From assembly GCF_965363235.1 (NCBI RefSeq), contig NC_134847.1, positions 73,786,268-73,850,267 on the forward strand: a stretch of DNA of 64,000 bases, written 5' to 3'. The notes beneath the pieces were generated by a model. That model was not told the DNA's origin. It saw only the letters and a program-made list of their open reading frames with translations, and made no database searches. Both the position numbers and the translations under genes were made by a program. The first letter of the stretch is position 1; every line of letters starts with the position of its first letter. The DNA is from Mytilus galloprovincialis (lineage: Eukaryota > Mollusca > Bivalvia > Mytilida > Mytilidae). This document shows, one piece after another, positions 36,301 to 44,490 of this stretch.

Positions 36301-37228
36301 CAATCAAATATGGAAAAAGATGTCGAGTATACGTTGACGAAAAAGCAATCATTCGATATAAAACCCAATTGACATTACGACCCTTAGTTTAGAATCATAT
36401 CCTAAATTATATCATTAAGACGGAGTATAGTTTGAATGACGGTGGTTATTATAAAATCATCAGAAGGCGTTAACCTTGTCGACGTTTGGCGCCCATGCGA
36501 TCCTTTTTTTAATCTCATTTGTTGAAATGGTAATGTATCAAAGGGCCGTTATCTTTGCTGAAATTGATTAACTAAAATGTCTTTAACTGTACGTTGAATA
36601 TGTAAGCTACTGAAAAACACAAGTTGATTTTTTTAGAACCGTATATTATAAGATGATTGCATTTCTCTAGTGTTCGGCGCACTTTCGCCTTGTTGCTATA
36701 TTGTAATGGCTAGGTTTTGTTCTAATTTTAATTTATTCGATCGTGTATTGTCATAATTTTAACCATTTGCATACTCTTTAAGTTTATCACAGATGCTTTC
36801 AGATTGTTATGTTATACAAAACGGTGTAATCCACTTTTTTCTACATAAGGAAATGCCTTTGCCAAGGCAAGAATATTTCAGTTGTTATCAACTCATCTGA
36901 TGTGTTTGGGCTGCTGATTTTGCCATTTGAAAAAAAAACTTTCTATTTTGAATTTTTCTTAAAGTTCAATTAAATTTGTAGTTTTACTTTTATCAGAATT
37001 TTGATTTATTCTAAAATCATACAAAATGTTTTTTACATAAAAGTCAGCATAGGTATCTGTCCCTGATATATTTAAAAGATAATGTCCTACTTCCAAGTGT
37101 ATTTTAATAAGTTGATTGTTTTTTTTATTTTAGGAAAACTTAGTACAGCAGTTCAAAAGATAAACACAACACAGTCATACATATCGACTAAGCAGATGGG
37201 ACAGAATACTTCTCCAAGTACGCCATAA
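18133..37228 (+). CDS. Secreted vWA - Thr-rich - two Ly6/uPAR domain protein, paralogue 1
   Basis: Twelve exons: 18133-18347, 18822-19376, 21592-21609, 23214-23327, 24898-25077, 25892-25971, 26807-26878, 27189-27315, 34820-34908, 35170-35241, 35988-36129 and 37134-37228. All junctions are GT-AG and every phase agrees. The exons sum to 1759 bases; a first exon giving ATG plus two bases would make 587 residues. Order: signal peptide, N-glycosylation-rich segment, vWA domain with full MIDAS, Thr-rich linker, two three-finger domains, short polar tail. With no membrane segment or GPI signal at the C-terminus it is predicted extracellular; vWA suggests Mg-dependent ligand binding. Function unknown. 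A tandem paralogue lies at 44303-54627, and a retrotransposon sits antisense in the intron between the two Ly6 domains. Confidence 0.85.
18822..19376 (+). CDS. von Willebrand factor A domain exon
   Basis: One 555-base exon codes the whole vWA domain, starting CVNDPADIVFLLDRSGSV. The MIDAS is complete: D-x-S-x-S in DRSGS, the threonine in GTHTSTAL, and the aspartate in VVITDG. It ends HIPLRHIRC at donor GTATGT. Phase 1 on both sides, a shuffled-module arrangement. Roughly three quarters of the residues match the exon at 44731-45282. Confidence 0.92.
20180..20640 (+). repeat. Dispersed mussel repeat, family A
   Basis: Nearly full copy: GAGACAACTCTCCACAAGAG, AGCTATAAAAGGCCCCAAAA, GGCTCCTGACTTTGGACAGG and GGCTTAACTCATCAGATGGA. 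Lies in the intron after the vWA exon. Confidence 0.8.
20860..21300 (-). pseudogene. Reverse-transcriptase element fragment, reverse strand
   Basis: Reverse-strand frames read PKLHIFFSQLVRYSRACCD then FNERNLCFTGKSLSQGF and, after a frame break, FGCTCRKLISNGIAHPHF. The first parallels ISQLIRYSRACISYHDFL of the element at 12441, so this is the C-terminal part of a related but distinct RT family. Intronic, decayed. Confidence 0.65.
21592..21609 (+). CDS. 18-base micro-exon
   Basis: Between TTTCATTACAG and GTGAGT lies AAAATTTCAAAACATTAC, coding ENFKTL when joined. The paralogue has the same-length exon at 46056-46073 coding EPFKTL, which is the main support for such a short exon. Confidence 0.75.
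21610..23213. other. Intron, nothing firmly recognised
   Basis: Intron between the micro-exon and Thr-rich exon 1. A reverse frame at 21949-22167 may belong to a mobile element but I could not place it. No supported exon. Confidence 0.4.
23214..23327 (+). CDS. Thr-rich linker exon 1
   Basis: Acceptor CTATTCTTCAG, donor GTAAGT. Codes PTTLQTTTKPPITTTTT and more Thr/Ser, a mucin-like segment expected to be O-glycosylated. Confidence 0.75.
23361..23978 (+). repeat. 39/45-bp minisatellite, 14 units
   Basis: Units contain ATGATGGAGTTGACCATAT and AGCTATGGTAAACTTTCC. Spacing of GTTGACCAT is 39, 39, 39, 45, 39, 39, 45, 39, 45, 39, 39, 45, 38; the 45-base form has an extra CTACAT. Because the lengths are multiples of three, one frame stays open for 180 codons, but the array lies inside the intron after donor 23328. 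Confidence 0.85.
24340..24625. repeat. Dispersed mussel repeat, family E
   Basis: Contains TATTAATCCCTTTCCACTTT, GAGGAAACGATGATAGTCCG, GAGAGAGCCATATCTCTCTC and AAGGCAGCACTCGCACCCGC. It is visibly more GC-rich than its surroundings. Recognised as a common mussel repeat; single copy here, in an intron. Confidence 0.65.
24898..25077 (+). CDS. Thr-rich linker exon 2, internally repetitive
   Basis: Acceptor TATATTGACAG, donor GTAAGA at 25078. Sixty codons of TTTQTTTPTT-like repeats from a tandem CAACAACACCAACGACAC-type array, so length may vary between alleles. The paralogue has only a 39-base exon at this place. Reverse-strand frames here (Cys- or Val-rich) are shadows of the repeat. Confidence 0.75.
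25892..27315 (+). CDS. Ly6/uPAR domain 1 (three exons)
   Basis: Exons 25892-25971, 26807-26878 and 27189-27315. Order of cysteines: CMGC, DC, TC, QC, LGC, VC, then CQECC and HCN, ending GC. The spacing CxxC-x7-C-x5-C, YDLGC-x5-C and CC-x4-CN matches CD59-type three-finger domains. The cysteine three residues before CC and the one after CN are additional to the canonical ten. Confidence 0.88.
27524..28128 (-). repeat. 3' LTR of the retrotransposon
   Basis: 605 bp, TG...CA ends. Reading it against 33035-33639, I found no difference. Confidence 0.92.
28129..28140 (-). promoter_or_regulatory. Polypurine tract
   Basis: The reverse strand reads TAAGGGGGGAGG, directly abutting the 3' LTR, as needed for plus-strand priming. 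Confidence 0.85.
28213..32946 (-). CDS. Gag-Pol polyprotein, Gmr1-type order
   Basis: One frame of 1577 codons with no stop or frameshift between gag and pol. Domains by residue: N-terminal helical region; Lys/Glu-rich coiled coil 65-150; capsid-like region about 160-330; CCHC zinc knuckle 386-399 (C386, C389, H394, C399); aspartic protease DTGA at 470-473; integrase HHCC 719-759 and catalytic D790, D849, E885 (35 residues between the last two); a GPY motif at 1023; reverse transcriptase about 1160-1345 with YIDD 1310-1313; RNase H with D1459, E1499, D1527. The frame ends ALSRAY. The start was chosen at the first ATG, about 90 bases after the 5' LTR. It makes the proteins for reverse transcription and integration of the element itself. 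No envelope gene. Confidence 0.95.
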   Translation of the reverse strand: MAFDAGKFLKTPDLESFDNLKKDELVLLAKHLQLNFKVSMRKQIIKNLVIDKLVDAEILGEEALELKVENVDAFKLKQLELEHEFKLKQAELEMKERLEIERKEKEDEFKLKELEMKEREKIKEDELKLKELEMRERLEMEKLKIEMVKEESNTKVQSKSDYFDAAKNIRLVPKFCEKTVDKYFPQFEKIANNLKWPKPYWTTMLQSVFEGKAAEIYSALPSEKSSDYDTVKQEILKAYELVPEAYRQKFRSYKKFDSQTYVEFAREKEDLFDKWLTSKKTKNNFDQLRQLMLLEEFKQCVHSELKTHLDDKTVESIHDAAVISDNYTLSHKRSFKSQNVNTSSGNYKNQSTERTDSKPVPQNKSQSSYNMSSPKFDTFEKKSLTCAYCKKIGHLMADCFRLQKKNERDNKPKTSACRTPYITSTLECPASQAFKSSFCDYMEEYKPFMSDGFVSIVDDTTLQPIKILRDTGASQSLLLEGVLPLSEKTSVGASVLLQGVELGCIDVPLHRIYLKSDLITGPVVVGVRPNLPDEGVTLLLGNDLARNKVVAEPIVTSEPVVDVKSPEDDAELYPACVVTRAMARKQQDEDLQENQFDYMDLSDTFLADIEGPGSSEKAIIRPPSVNKNVIMPWPDVNSHSLDRNNLLEEQHKDPEVLQLSQRAQPQEEADKVAECFYHQDGILMRKWRPPDATPEEEWRVVYQVVVPKVYRQEIIGLAHDTPLAGHLGIRKTCLKILQHFYWPRLRNDVAEYCKSCHICQVVGKPNQKIPPAPLLPIPAFDEPFSRVLIDCVGPLPKTKTGNAYLLTIMCTSTRFPEAIPLRNIKTPTIVKALIKFFTLVGLPKSIQSDQGSNFMSGLFQQVVYQLGIAQYRSSAYHPESQGALERFHQTLKNMIRTFCLQFDRDWDDGVHFLLFAVREAVQESLGFSPFELVFGHTVRGPLKLIKEKWLTEHTDLNLLDYVSRFKEKLFTACQIAQKNLKNVQNKMKIWYDKDARDRIFEPGDKVLVFLPVPGHPLQAKYCGPYTIESKINDLNYIVKTPGRRKQNRVCHINMLKPYFERTNVLCDSKPVATLGMVKFEYNHDKPDVIEPTFSCKTMEETVRLKNSEILSNLDSKLAHLSFDRREEIKTLVFSFKNLFPDVPNKTTAVCHDVDVGDASPIKQHPYRLNPLKLEVMRKEIKYMLDNDIIEPSHSEWSSPCLLVPKPDKTFRFVTDFRKVNSVSKSDSYPIPRIDDCIDNIGQAKFVSKFDLLKGYWQVPLTQRAREISAFVTPDGLFQYTVMPFGMKSAPATFQRMINNVIKDLDCCYAYIDDLIVCSDSWEQHLTHLYDTFDRLSYSNLTVNLGKSEFCQATVDYLGHTVGQGQVKPIMAKVEAISKFPPPTNRKQLMRYLGMIGFYRKFCSNFATVVQPLTHLLRKDSKFIWSENCQKAFENSKSLLINSPVLITPDFEKQFKLAVDASDVGIGAVLYQETDDNVEKPISYFSKKLDKHQKNYSTIEKECFAMLSALQHFDVYLNPTVYPILVYTDHNPLTFMHKMRNKNQRLTRWSLLLQEYDVIVKHIKGKDNVIADALSRAY
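33012..33029 (-). promoter_or_regulatory. Primer binding site, tRNA-Pro
   Basis: The reverse strand reads TGGGGGCTCGTCCGGGAT, complementary to the 3' end of tRNA-Pro and the same 18 bases known as the primer site of murine leukaemia viruses. It lies five bases inside the 5' LTR. Confidence 0.9.
33035..33639 (-). repeat. 5' LTR of the retrotransposon
   Basis: 605 bp, same sequence as the LTR at 27524. It should hold the promoter; no obvious TATA box was assigned. Confidence 0.92.
33644..34819. other. Intron remainder after the retrotransposon
   Basis: AT-rich; nothing recognised between the retrotransposon and the first exon of Ly6 domain 2. Confidence 0.4.
34820..36129 (+). CDS. Ly6/uPAR domain 2 (three exons)
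   Basis: Exons 34820-34908, 35170-35241 and 35988-36129, the same three-exon layout as domain 1, with the middle exon 72 bases in both. It starts LNRTVCFNCVDVSKPSDC and ends CYYCCDDNFCNKKEC. It has the canonical ten cysteines plus the same extra pair. One N-glycosylation site (NRT) lies just before the domain. Confidence 0.88.
37134..37228 (+). CDS. Last exon, polar C-terminal tail
   Basis: Acceptor TTTATTTTAG. Reads KLSTAVQKINTTQ, then a Ser/Thr/Gln-rich stretch, ending SPSTP and TAA. There is no hydrophobic C-terminus, so a GPI anchor, usual for Ly6 proteins, is not predicted. Confidence 0.75.
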
Positions 37229-37297
37229 CTACAAAAGCACACACATCCATTTTAACTTTGTAACTGCCGTACGTCTTGTATAAAAATGTGAAGCAGA

Positions 37298-37303
37298 AAT
37301 AAA
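37298..37303 (+). promoter_or_regulatory. Polyadenylation signal, vWA paralogue 1
   Basis: AATAAA about 70 bases after the stop codon, followed by A-rich sequence. Confidence 0.5.
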
Positions 37304-38822
37304 AAATAGATAAAAAGGACAATGATGTATCAGAAAGTTCTTGGATCATCTTAGCCGAATCTTTCACTAGTACATTAATTTAAGTCTTATTGGCCATTTT
37401 GATTTTAGCAACATATCAACAGTCTTACCATTAAATGGTTAATATAAAATTAGAAGATGCGGTATAATTTTCAATGAAATTACTATCCTCCCGAGTAATT
37501 TATAAAAGTCGTTTCAAGAGTTTATTTCAGATATTTGCAAGTTGTAAATTCAGAAGTGTTTAGGTACATTGCTTACAGTTCGTCTGTAATGTTCAATTGT
37601 TTTCTAGTCTATCCCTTACAAATATGCTATTGTTTTGTACAGGCAATTAACAAATAGTTAAAAATGGCCCTTTCAGTGGTAAGGAATTCTAGTGTGTAGA
37701 AATATTCCAAGGTTACAGTCGAAACTCAAAGTTATATAGAAACTGACAACGGCATTGCAAAAGCGATAGCCACATAATGAAACTGAAGATGACAAGACGC
37801 AAGAAGAAAATCTGAATCTGCTGTCAGTAAATGTGAGAGCTCTCGTATCAGTATCTTTATTGTTGCTAGTGATGAGGAATGGAAACATATCCTGTCACGT
37901 CCGATCTGTATTTTTTCGTTTGATAATTTTTCTGTTTTTACGATCTGATAAGTTTGCCTTTTTTAACTGTTTTTTATAGATTGTTTTTATGCAATGTCAT
38001 AATATCACTGTCTCAGGTTATGGGGAGGTAAGATCGATTACAAATATGTTAAACCCAGCCACATTCTGTATATGCAGTCTCAGGTCAGGAACCTGTAGTT
38101 TAGTGGTTGTCTTTAGTTCATTGTCTGTCATATTTGTTATTTTCGTAAATTGTTATTTTATAAATTAGGTGATGATGGATAGTTGTCACATTGGCAATCA
38201 TACCACAGTCCTTCTTTTTATTTTATAAGGATAAGCAATACAAAAATCAAAACAACAGGTGTTTTCAGGTGCTACAGAAGGGTATGCAGCTTTCACTCTA
38301 CTAGTAGCATTTGTTGTGTTATTCATAGGCGTTCGTATTAGAGACTGATTCTTATTCGGTTGAGTCACCAGTGAGGGAAAGAGTGCAACATTGTGGTAAC
38401 AATAATTCGAACATTTCATTATTATCTGTCATACTAATGATAGCGACAGAATCGCAACTTCTAAAAAAATGGTACAAATTCATATATATGCAAATATTTG
38501 AATATAATTGACCGCATCTATCTGTTTGAGTTTGACATAAAGGATACAATAGATACAGTTATATCTATATATTAACAAGGAGGCTCTGTTGAGAATAAAA
38601 CTAAACGACAAATAAAGTGACTTCAATTTTCAATTTGTAAATTTTCAATTCATGTATAGCGTCTACATATGTTGATACAATAACCAACGGCTTGTGTTTT
38701 TATTATATTTTCATTGAAAGAGGGGACCTGTTTTAAAGGATGCTATTGAACAAAGGATTTGAAAAGAAGAAATTGATATAAAGGATTTGAAATGATTACA
38801 TTGATATTATGAATTTGAAGAG

Positions 38823-39145
38823 TTGTATGCAGACTTAACTGCAATTGTTTGCACCTGTCCTAAGTCAGAAATCTCATGTGCAGTGGTGTCGTTTGTTTAT
38901 GTGGTTCATAAGTGTTTCTCGTTTCTCGTTTCTTGTTTTGTATATAGATTAGACCGTTGGTTTTCCCGTTTGAATGGTTTTTCGCTAGTAGTTTGTGGGG
39001 CTCTTCATAGCTTGCTGTTCGGTGTAAGCCAAGATTCCGTGTTGAAGACCGTACCTTGACCTGTAATGGTTTTCTTTTATAAATTGTGACTTGGATGGAG
39101 AGTTGTCTCATTGGCACTTATACCAATTCTTCCTATATCTAATAA
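38823..39145 (-). repeat. Dispersed mussel repeat, family B, reverse
   Basis: Contains TAGATTAGACCGTTGGTTTT, CATAGCTTGCTGTTCGGTGT and GAGAGTTGTCTCATTGGCAC, the reverse complement of the copies at 1077 and 13985. Frames on both strands are repeat sequence. Confidence 0.8.
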
Positions 39146-39824
39146 CTGGATCGATCGATATAGAATGTATGTGTGGTGTGAACTCCATCTTTAGTGTTTC
39201 TGTTAAACCGTTGTACTTGTTTCTTTCTTCCAACTTGTAGATTTTGATCAACACTAGAGTATAATTCTTCTCCCTTTATAAATACATTTAATTTACTTGA
39301 TAAGGGTTATTTCAGAAGAAGACTATAACGGATCGCCGCAAGTAAATGCGCAATAAACGAATTCAAAGTAAAAGCTGGTTTTCTTAGACAATTTTTGTTC
39401 TAATACTTTGTGGACGTTTAGGGTAGAGAGCTACGTACTAGTTTACAGTCATTACTTGTCATTGAATAAAAGGACCGAAATATTGTAAATATAAATGTGA
39501 ACAGGCAAGAAGTATTCAATTTCATTATTACCTTTTTTTTTTTTTACAAAATTAGAGTACAGTTTTATAATTGACAGCTAATAATTTGATGTGTATTCTT
39601 GTTTTTTTGTTTTGTTTTTGGCATTAGTTCTATTAATCTTCACAATGTATAACAAAAAACACAGGAATAAAAATGTTGTAGGTACTTACCTGCAACTAAA
39701 ATACGGACCTTCAAAGTTTACTGAAATTTATAAAAAAAACGGATACACTTTGTGAAAAATCTTTAAACGTACATGTTTTTCTCTGCCTATAAATTTGCAA
39801 GATAACGTAAAAAATAACATTATA

Positions 39825-39990
39825 GGATTAAACACATTTTTATAGAAATTATTGATGTGTTAACCGGGGTGATTAACTCACAAACTAAATAACAGCCCGA
39901 AGGACTTTTATTTTATGTTTGGGAGTAAGAGCCCCAATTTACACATCAATAACCTCTAGAATAAATGTGTTTAATCCTTGTATTTCTCCA
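39825..39990. mobile_element. Short foldback MITE-like element
   Basis: GGATTAAACACATTTTTATAG on the left is matched in reverse by AATAAATGTGTTTAATCC on the right, with inner arms ATTGATGTGTTAACC and TACACATCAATAACC. About 165 bp, no coding capacity. Confidence 0.65.
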
Positions 39991-42589
39991 TCCAAACATT
40001 CGCGAATTTAAATTAAAAAAAATTGTTTGATGCCTACTATGTTTACAATCAAAAGCACAACGTTTTCTTCTGCAATAAAAAAGCTACTGATTATTAAAGA
40101 CGAGGAAAGGGACTCTTAGATAAAAAACCATATATCAGATCAGATCACATATTATAGATGTTTAAAAAGTATTTTAAATCCCTAAGTAGGGAAGCCTAAC
40201 TGTTAGCATTGATATTTCCATACGTTCATTGAGTGTCCAATGTAAACTTTGTTTCTTATCAATATGACCTTGTCATTAATCTTGGCCATTGAGTTCATTA
40301 CAAGGTTGTTATGTCACTTCAAGGTTAAATACGTAATGTATTACGTTAGACTTACTTTACAGTTGTTGTGTTTATAACGCATTGTTTTTGTCAGCCAAGG
40401 TCAAATACAAGAACCAGAAAATATTTGGGAAAAGTTTTAAGACAAATGTATTCAAGTTTCATTATCATATCATATCATCATTTGGCTCATTTTTTCACTT
40501 TGTTTCACTTTTGTTCAAAATTTCAGATCCGATTTGAAATTCATGTTGTATTAACATAATTATTTTTTTATATTTTGGAAAAATTCATAAATTATATATA
40601 TATAAAAAAAAACATGTGGTTGAATTGCCGTTTAGACAACTATCTGACGTACCACATAAACAAAGAACAAGGATGAAATCAACTACTCATCATAAAAACA
40701 GACTCGTCAATGAGTAAAAACACATACATATAGACAATAAAATACCGTGATTAAAACAACATTGCACACCCCGCCATTCCAAACCCCAACCTTCCCCCAT
40801 CATCTTCACCCGACTTGCTAAAAAAGAACCTGAATTAAGATTACAACCTTTATAGTTATCAAAAGTACCAGGATTATAATTTTATACGCATTAATACAGA
40901 CGGAAAATCACGACCACATCTGCACTATACATCTCTGGCTTGGAACTGGAGCATTAAAACGTGGTGGGGTTATCTAGTTAAGAAATGGCATGAATTCAAA
41001 TCAGAAGGTTAACTTGAGCGTTGAGTTTTCATTAGTGCAGTATAAATTTGTACTTGTGTTACAATATTTGTATAGCCTATTCTTTGATATATCATTTGTC
41101 AGTGCATTAATAAACAGGGTCGTTGAGATCTTACAAAAGAACACTTAGTTCAACCCTGCCAAGTGTGCTTGAGTCTATTCACTGTCTAGTTTATATCTTT
41201 TGGAATTCATTTGTTATATTGCAATAGGATATTAATGCATTTTATATTGTATTTTATTGTTTTTGTTTAAAGAATAAAATCACCAAAAAAATGAACTCCG
41301 AGGAAAATTCAAAGCGGAAAGATCCCAATTAAATGGCAAAATCAAAAACTCAAACAGATCAAACGAATGGACAACAACTGTCATATTCCTGACTTAGTAC
41401 AGGCCCTTTGAAAATAGTGGATTTAACCTGGTTTTATAGCGTGTTTTTTTTAATCTATTTTGCTTATGAATTTATCTATATATTTGAATGTGAATTTGGT
41501 GTCGTTAATAGATCTAGGAATCTCGATAAACTTATTCACAGCTATGATTGTATTAGGAAAGATCTAGAAAGGAAGCTGATATCTTACAAAAACGTTTTAC
41601 ATAAATATCAAACCCTCATGTTAATTTAAAAGGCACGGTTTTGTGCCTGTCTCAAATATGGTTTCGTGTTAATTTTTAAGTACGAGGTTAATGATAGCTC
41701 TATGATTGTATCCATGCATTTTCTTCCCTATTTACCCTTATATTGACAACTTACACAGACACCTGTCAATTGTTATAAATTCTACGAATACCCCCCTCCT
41801 TTTCCCTTCCAAAAAAAAAAAAAAATGAACAGTAAAACCGATAACTCTCATCTGAATCTTCACACACATTTTGAATAATATCAACTGAACTGATTTTGCC
41901 TTTTGAATAAAGATAATCTTCTTATTCCTCTATATAATTTTGGAAAAAATTGATGTTTGATTTATACAATTTGATATATGTTTGTATATATAGTATCCCA
42001 TACGTTTAAATAATAAATAACAGCCAAATTATATCGAGTACAACATACATATAAATGAACTCATCATAGATAATTGGATTGAAATTTTGTATTTACAACA
42101 GACGCGCGTTTCGTTTACAAAAGACTAATCAGTGCCGCCTGAATGAAAAAAAAGACATGTTGACTTGTTGTTTTGTCATTAATATTGATCTTTTGTGAAT
42201 ATATTGACGCAAACATACATCTGTTTTCACACATTTTTTTACGAATTCATTAATGTATATACTCACAATACTGTATATTCAAACACATATCAAATTGTAT
42301 AAATCATACATCAGTTTCTTCCAAAATTGTATAGCGGAATAGGAAGATTATCATTATTCAAAAGGCAAAATCAGTACAGTTAATATCTATAAACAAACAA
42401 AGAGAATTGATTGAAAAAGTTTTTTCAAACATGTGCCTTAGTCCAGGACAGATATACTGGGAACATTATACTTACCTATACGAAATCATCTATACCTATC
42501 AGGTAAATTGGAATTGTAACAACTTAATGTATACAATTGACTAATGAGTCACATGATTGGTCAAATATTCTTTATTTCATTAAGTACTC

Positions 42590-42841
42590 AACCACTGGGT
42601 CGATGCCACTGCTGGTGGAGATTTATTTCCCCGAGGGTATCACAAGCCCAGTAGTCAGCACTTTTTGTGGTGACATGAATTATCATTGATATTGTTATAT
42701 TTATAAATTAACTGTTTACAAAATTTTGAATTTTTTGAAATACTATAGCTTTTCTACCATGGCATAGATTACCTTAGCTGTATTTGGCAACACTTTTATG
42801 AATTTTGGATCACAATGCTCTTCAACTTCGTACTTTATTTG

Positions 42842-42882
<41 letters not shown>

Positions 42883-42993
42883 TTTTTTTTTACTTTTTTG
42901 GATTCGAGCGTCACTGATGAGTCTTTTGTAGACGAAACGCGCGTCTGGTGTATACATAAAATTTAGTCCTGGTATCTATGATGAGTTTATTTG
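42590..42993 (+). repeat. Dispersed mussel repeat, family G
   Basis: Begins CAACCACTGGGTCGATGCCA and ends GACGAAACGCGCGTCTGGTG...GATGAGTTTA. Contains a T tract of 31 bases at 42846-42876. Other copies: 47103-47269 and 47270-47633. Confidence 0.8.
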
Positions 42994-44302
42994 TACTGTA
43001 TGATTTTTTTTAAATATTATTATAATATAAATATTTCGACAAGAAACCCAAAGGAATTGACATACCGTTATCAGTGACCTTTGTTAGGTCAAGTACGTAC
43101 ACATTTGAAGGAAACACCAAACTATGAGGACACACATGTAAGTTCAATACAATTTTGATTCAATAATATTCCATATACCAAAGATTTTGTATTTTGTATC
43201 CAAATTACTAGTATGTAATAAAATGCATTAATAATAAATTTCAAAACTGTCAAAAATTTGGCAGACAAAAGCAACAGCAAATGGATAGGTACTTTATATC
43301 AATCTAAGTTAATAAAAAAAAAAGTATGACTACAAACTATGATTTTGTTATGACAATATCGATCATTAAATATATAAACAGCTGTCATAAAGGTTAAGCT
43401 CATAACTGAAAACTGCTGTCTACAAAACAGAAAACTGATGTGATCACAGATGCCCACAAAAGGATAACAGATCCTACTTTACATGTTCCACTGGTCGTGT
43501 TGCTTTTGATATATGAAATAGTTGTGGTCTGTCTACAGTAGGTTAAAATATAGAAATTCATAATGGATGTGTTTAGTAAACCGTGGATATCGTTTCCTTT
43601 TCTATTCGGTCATTACTAGATTTGTTGGTTTCTGCGTAGTGTTTTGAAACATTTTTTTTCATATTGTTTTACCTGCTGGTCCATATTATAAAATATGTTT
43701 AACGGTAATATGCAAAGAAAACAAATCTGACATTTGTAAAATCTACTCACTTGTTAACGTTTGAATGAATATAAGCCAAAATATATTGTTTCTAGAGGGG
43801 TTTCATGTAACAAAAACAAACGATTCTTATAAATCATGCTTTGTTATTGTCCATTAATATGGTAACCGGAGGTTTTTTTTTCCATTTTATACTGAATGTT
43901 AACAAATAGAGGGTTTAGAATCCGATGTAAGTTAGTTATACACTTCGGGATATTACTTAAATATTTGCAACTGAATTCTATTAACACCACATGTGTTTTT
44001 AAATCAAAGTTAAATCCTTGATACTATGCACAATTCTGGAATCTTGTATAGATGAGTATAGATAATTTTAACACGAATTTTACTTCAAGACAGAACGGGG
44101 AAAAATATTTCAAATATTGTATTGAGGAATTCAGAGTCAGTGACAAAATCAAGGTGGCGCTGCAAGAATTAAAAGCTTATTTCTCCCCTTTAATCAAATG
44201 TGAAATCGTTTGATACTTAAATCACCTAAGTATTTTCCTAACATCCAAAACCATAGATTCTTCAAACTAGCAGTTTTCTCAAATTTTTTATACCAATTTC
44301 AG

Positions 44303-44490
44303 AATAGTTCTGTCAGTTTTGCTGTCAGGTGTGCTGTCATTGTCAGTCGTCAAAGTTTCCACGGTGTCGACTCATAACATTACAAATACTCATAACAGTA
44401 CATATCATATCCATAATACTACGTCTGCAACTACGAACAATTATCCGAATATTAAACTTTATAACAGAACAACTGTTCATCAGAGACATG
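44303..44490 (+). CDS. Signal peptide and glycosylation-rich exon, paralogue 2
   Basis: Acceptor CCAATTTCAG. Reads RIVLSVLLSGVLSLSVV when the first base completes an AGA codon, then an Asn/Thr/His-rich stretch with NIT, NST, NTT and NRT sites. Donor GTAAGA at 44491. The frame stays open into the intron to 44711, but the splice agrees with paralogue 1. Confidence 0.72.

Larger units (their letters stand above)
37304..44302. other. Intergenic between the two vWA genes, repeat-rich
   Basis: No supported gene. Contains reverse family pieces at 38080-38210, family B in reverse at 38823-39145, a small foldback element at 39825-39990, fragments at 40610-41000, family F at 41283-41445, and family G pieces at 42055-42150 (reverse) and 42590-42993. 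A 73-codon frame at 41408 begins inside family F and is not supported. The first exon of the second vWA gene should lie near the right end. Confidence 0.5.

Noticed and set aside
41408-41629. 73-codon frame with hydrophobic start
   Set aside because: Begins inside a family F repeat; no other gene evidence.
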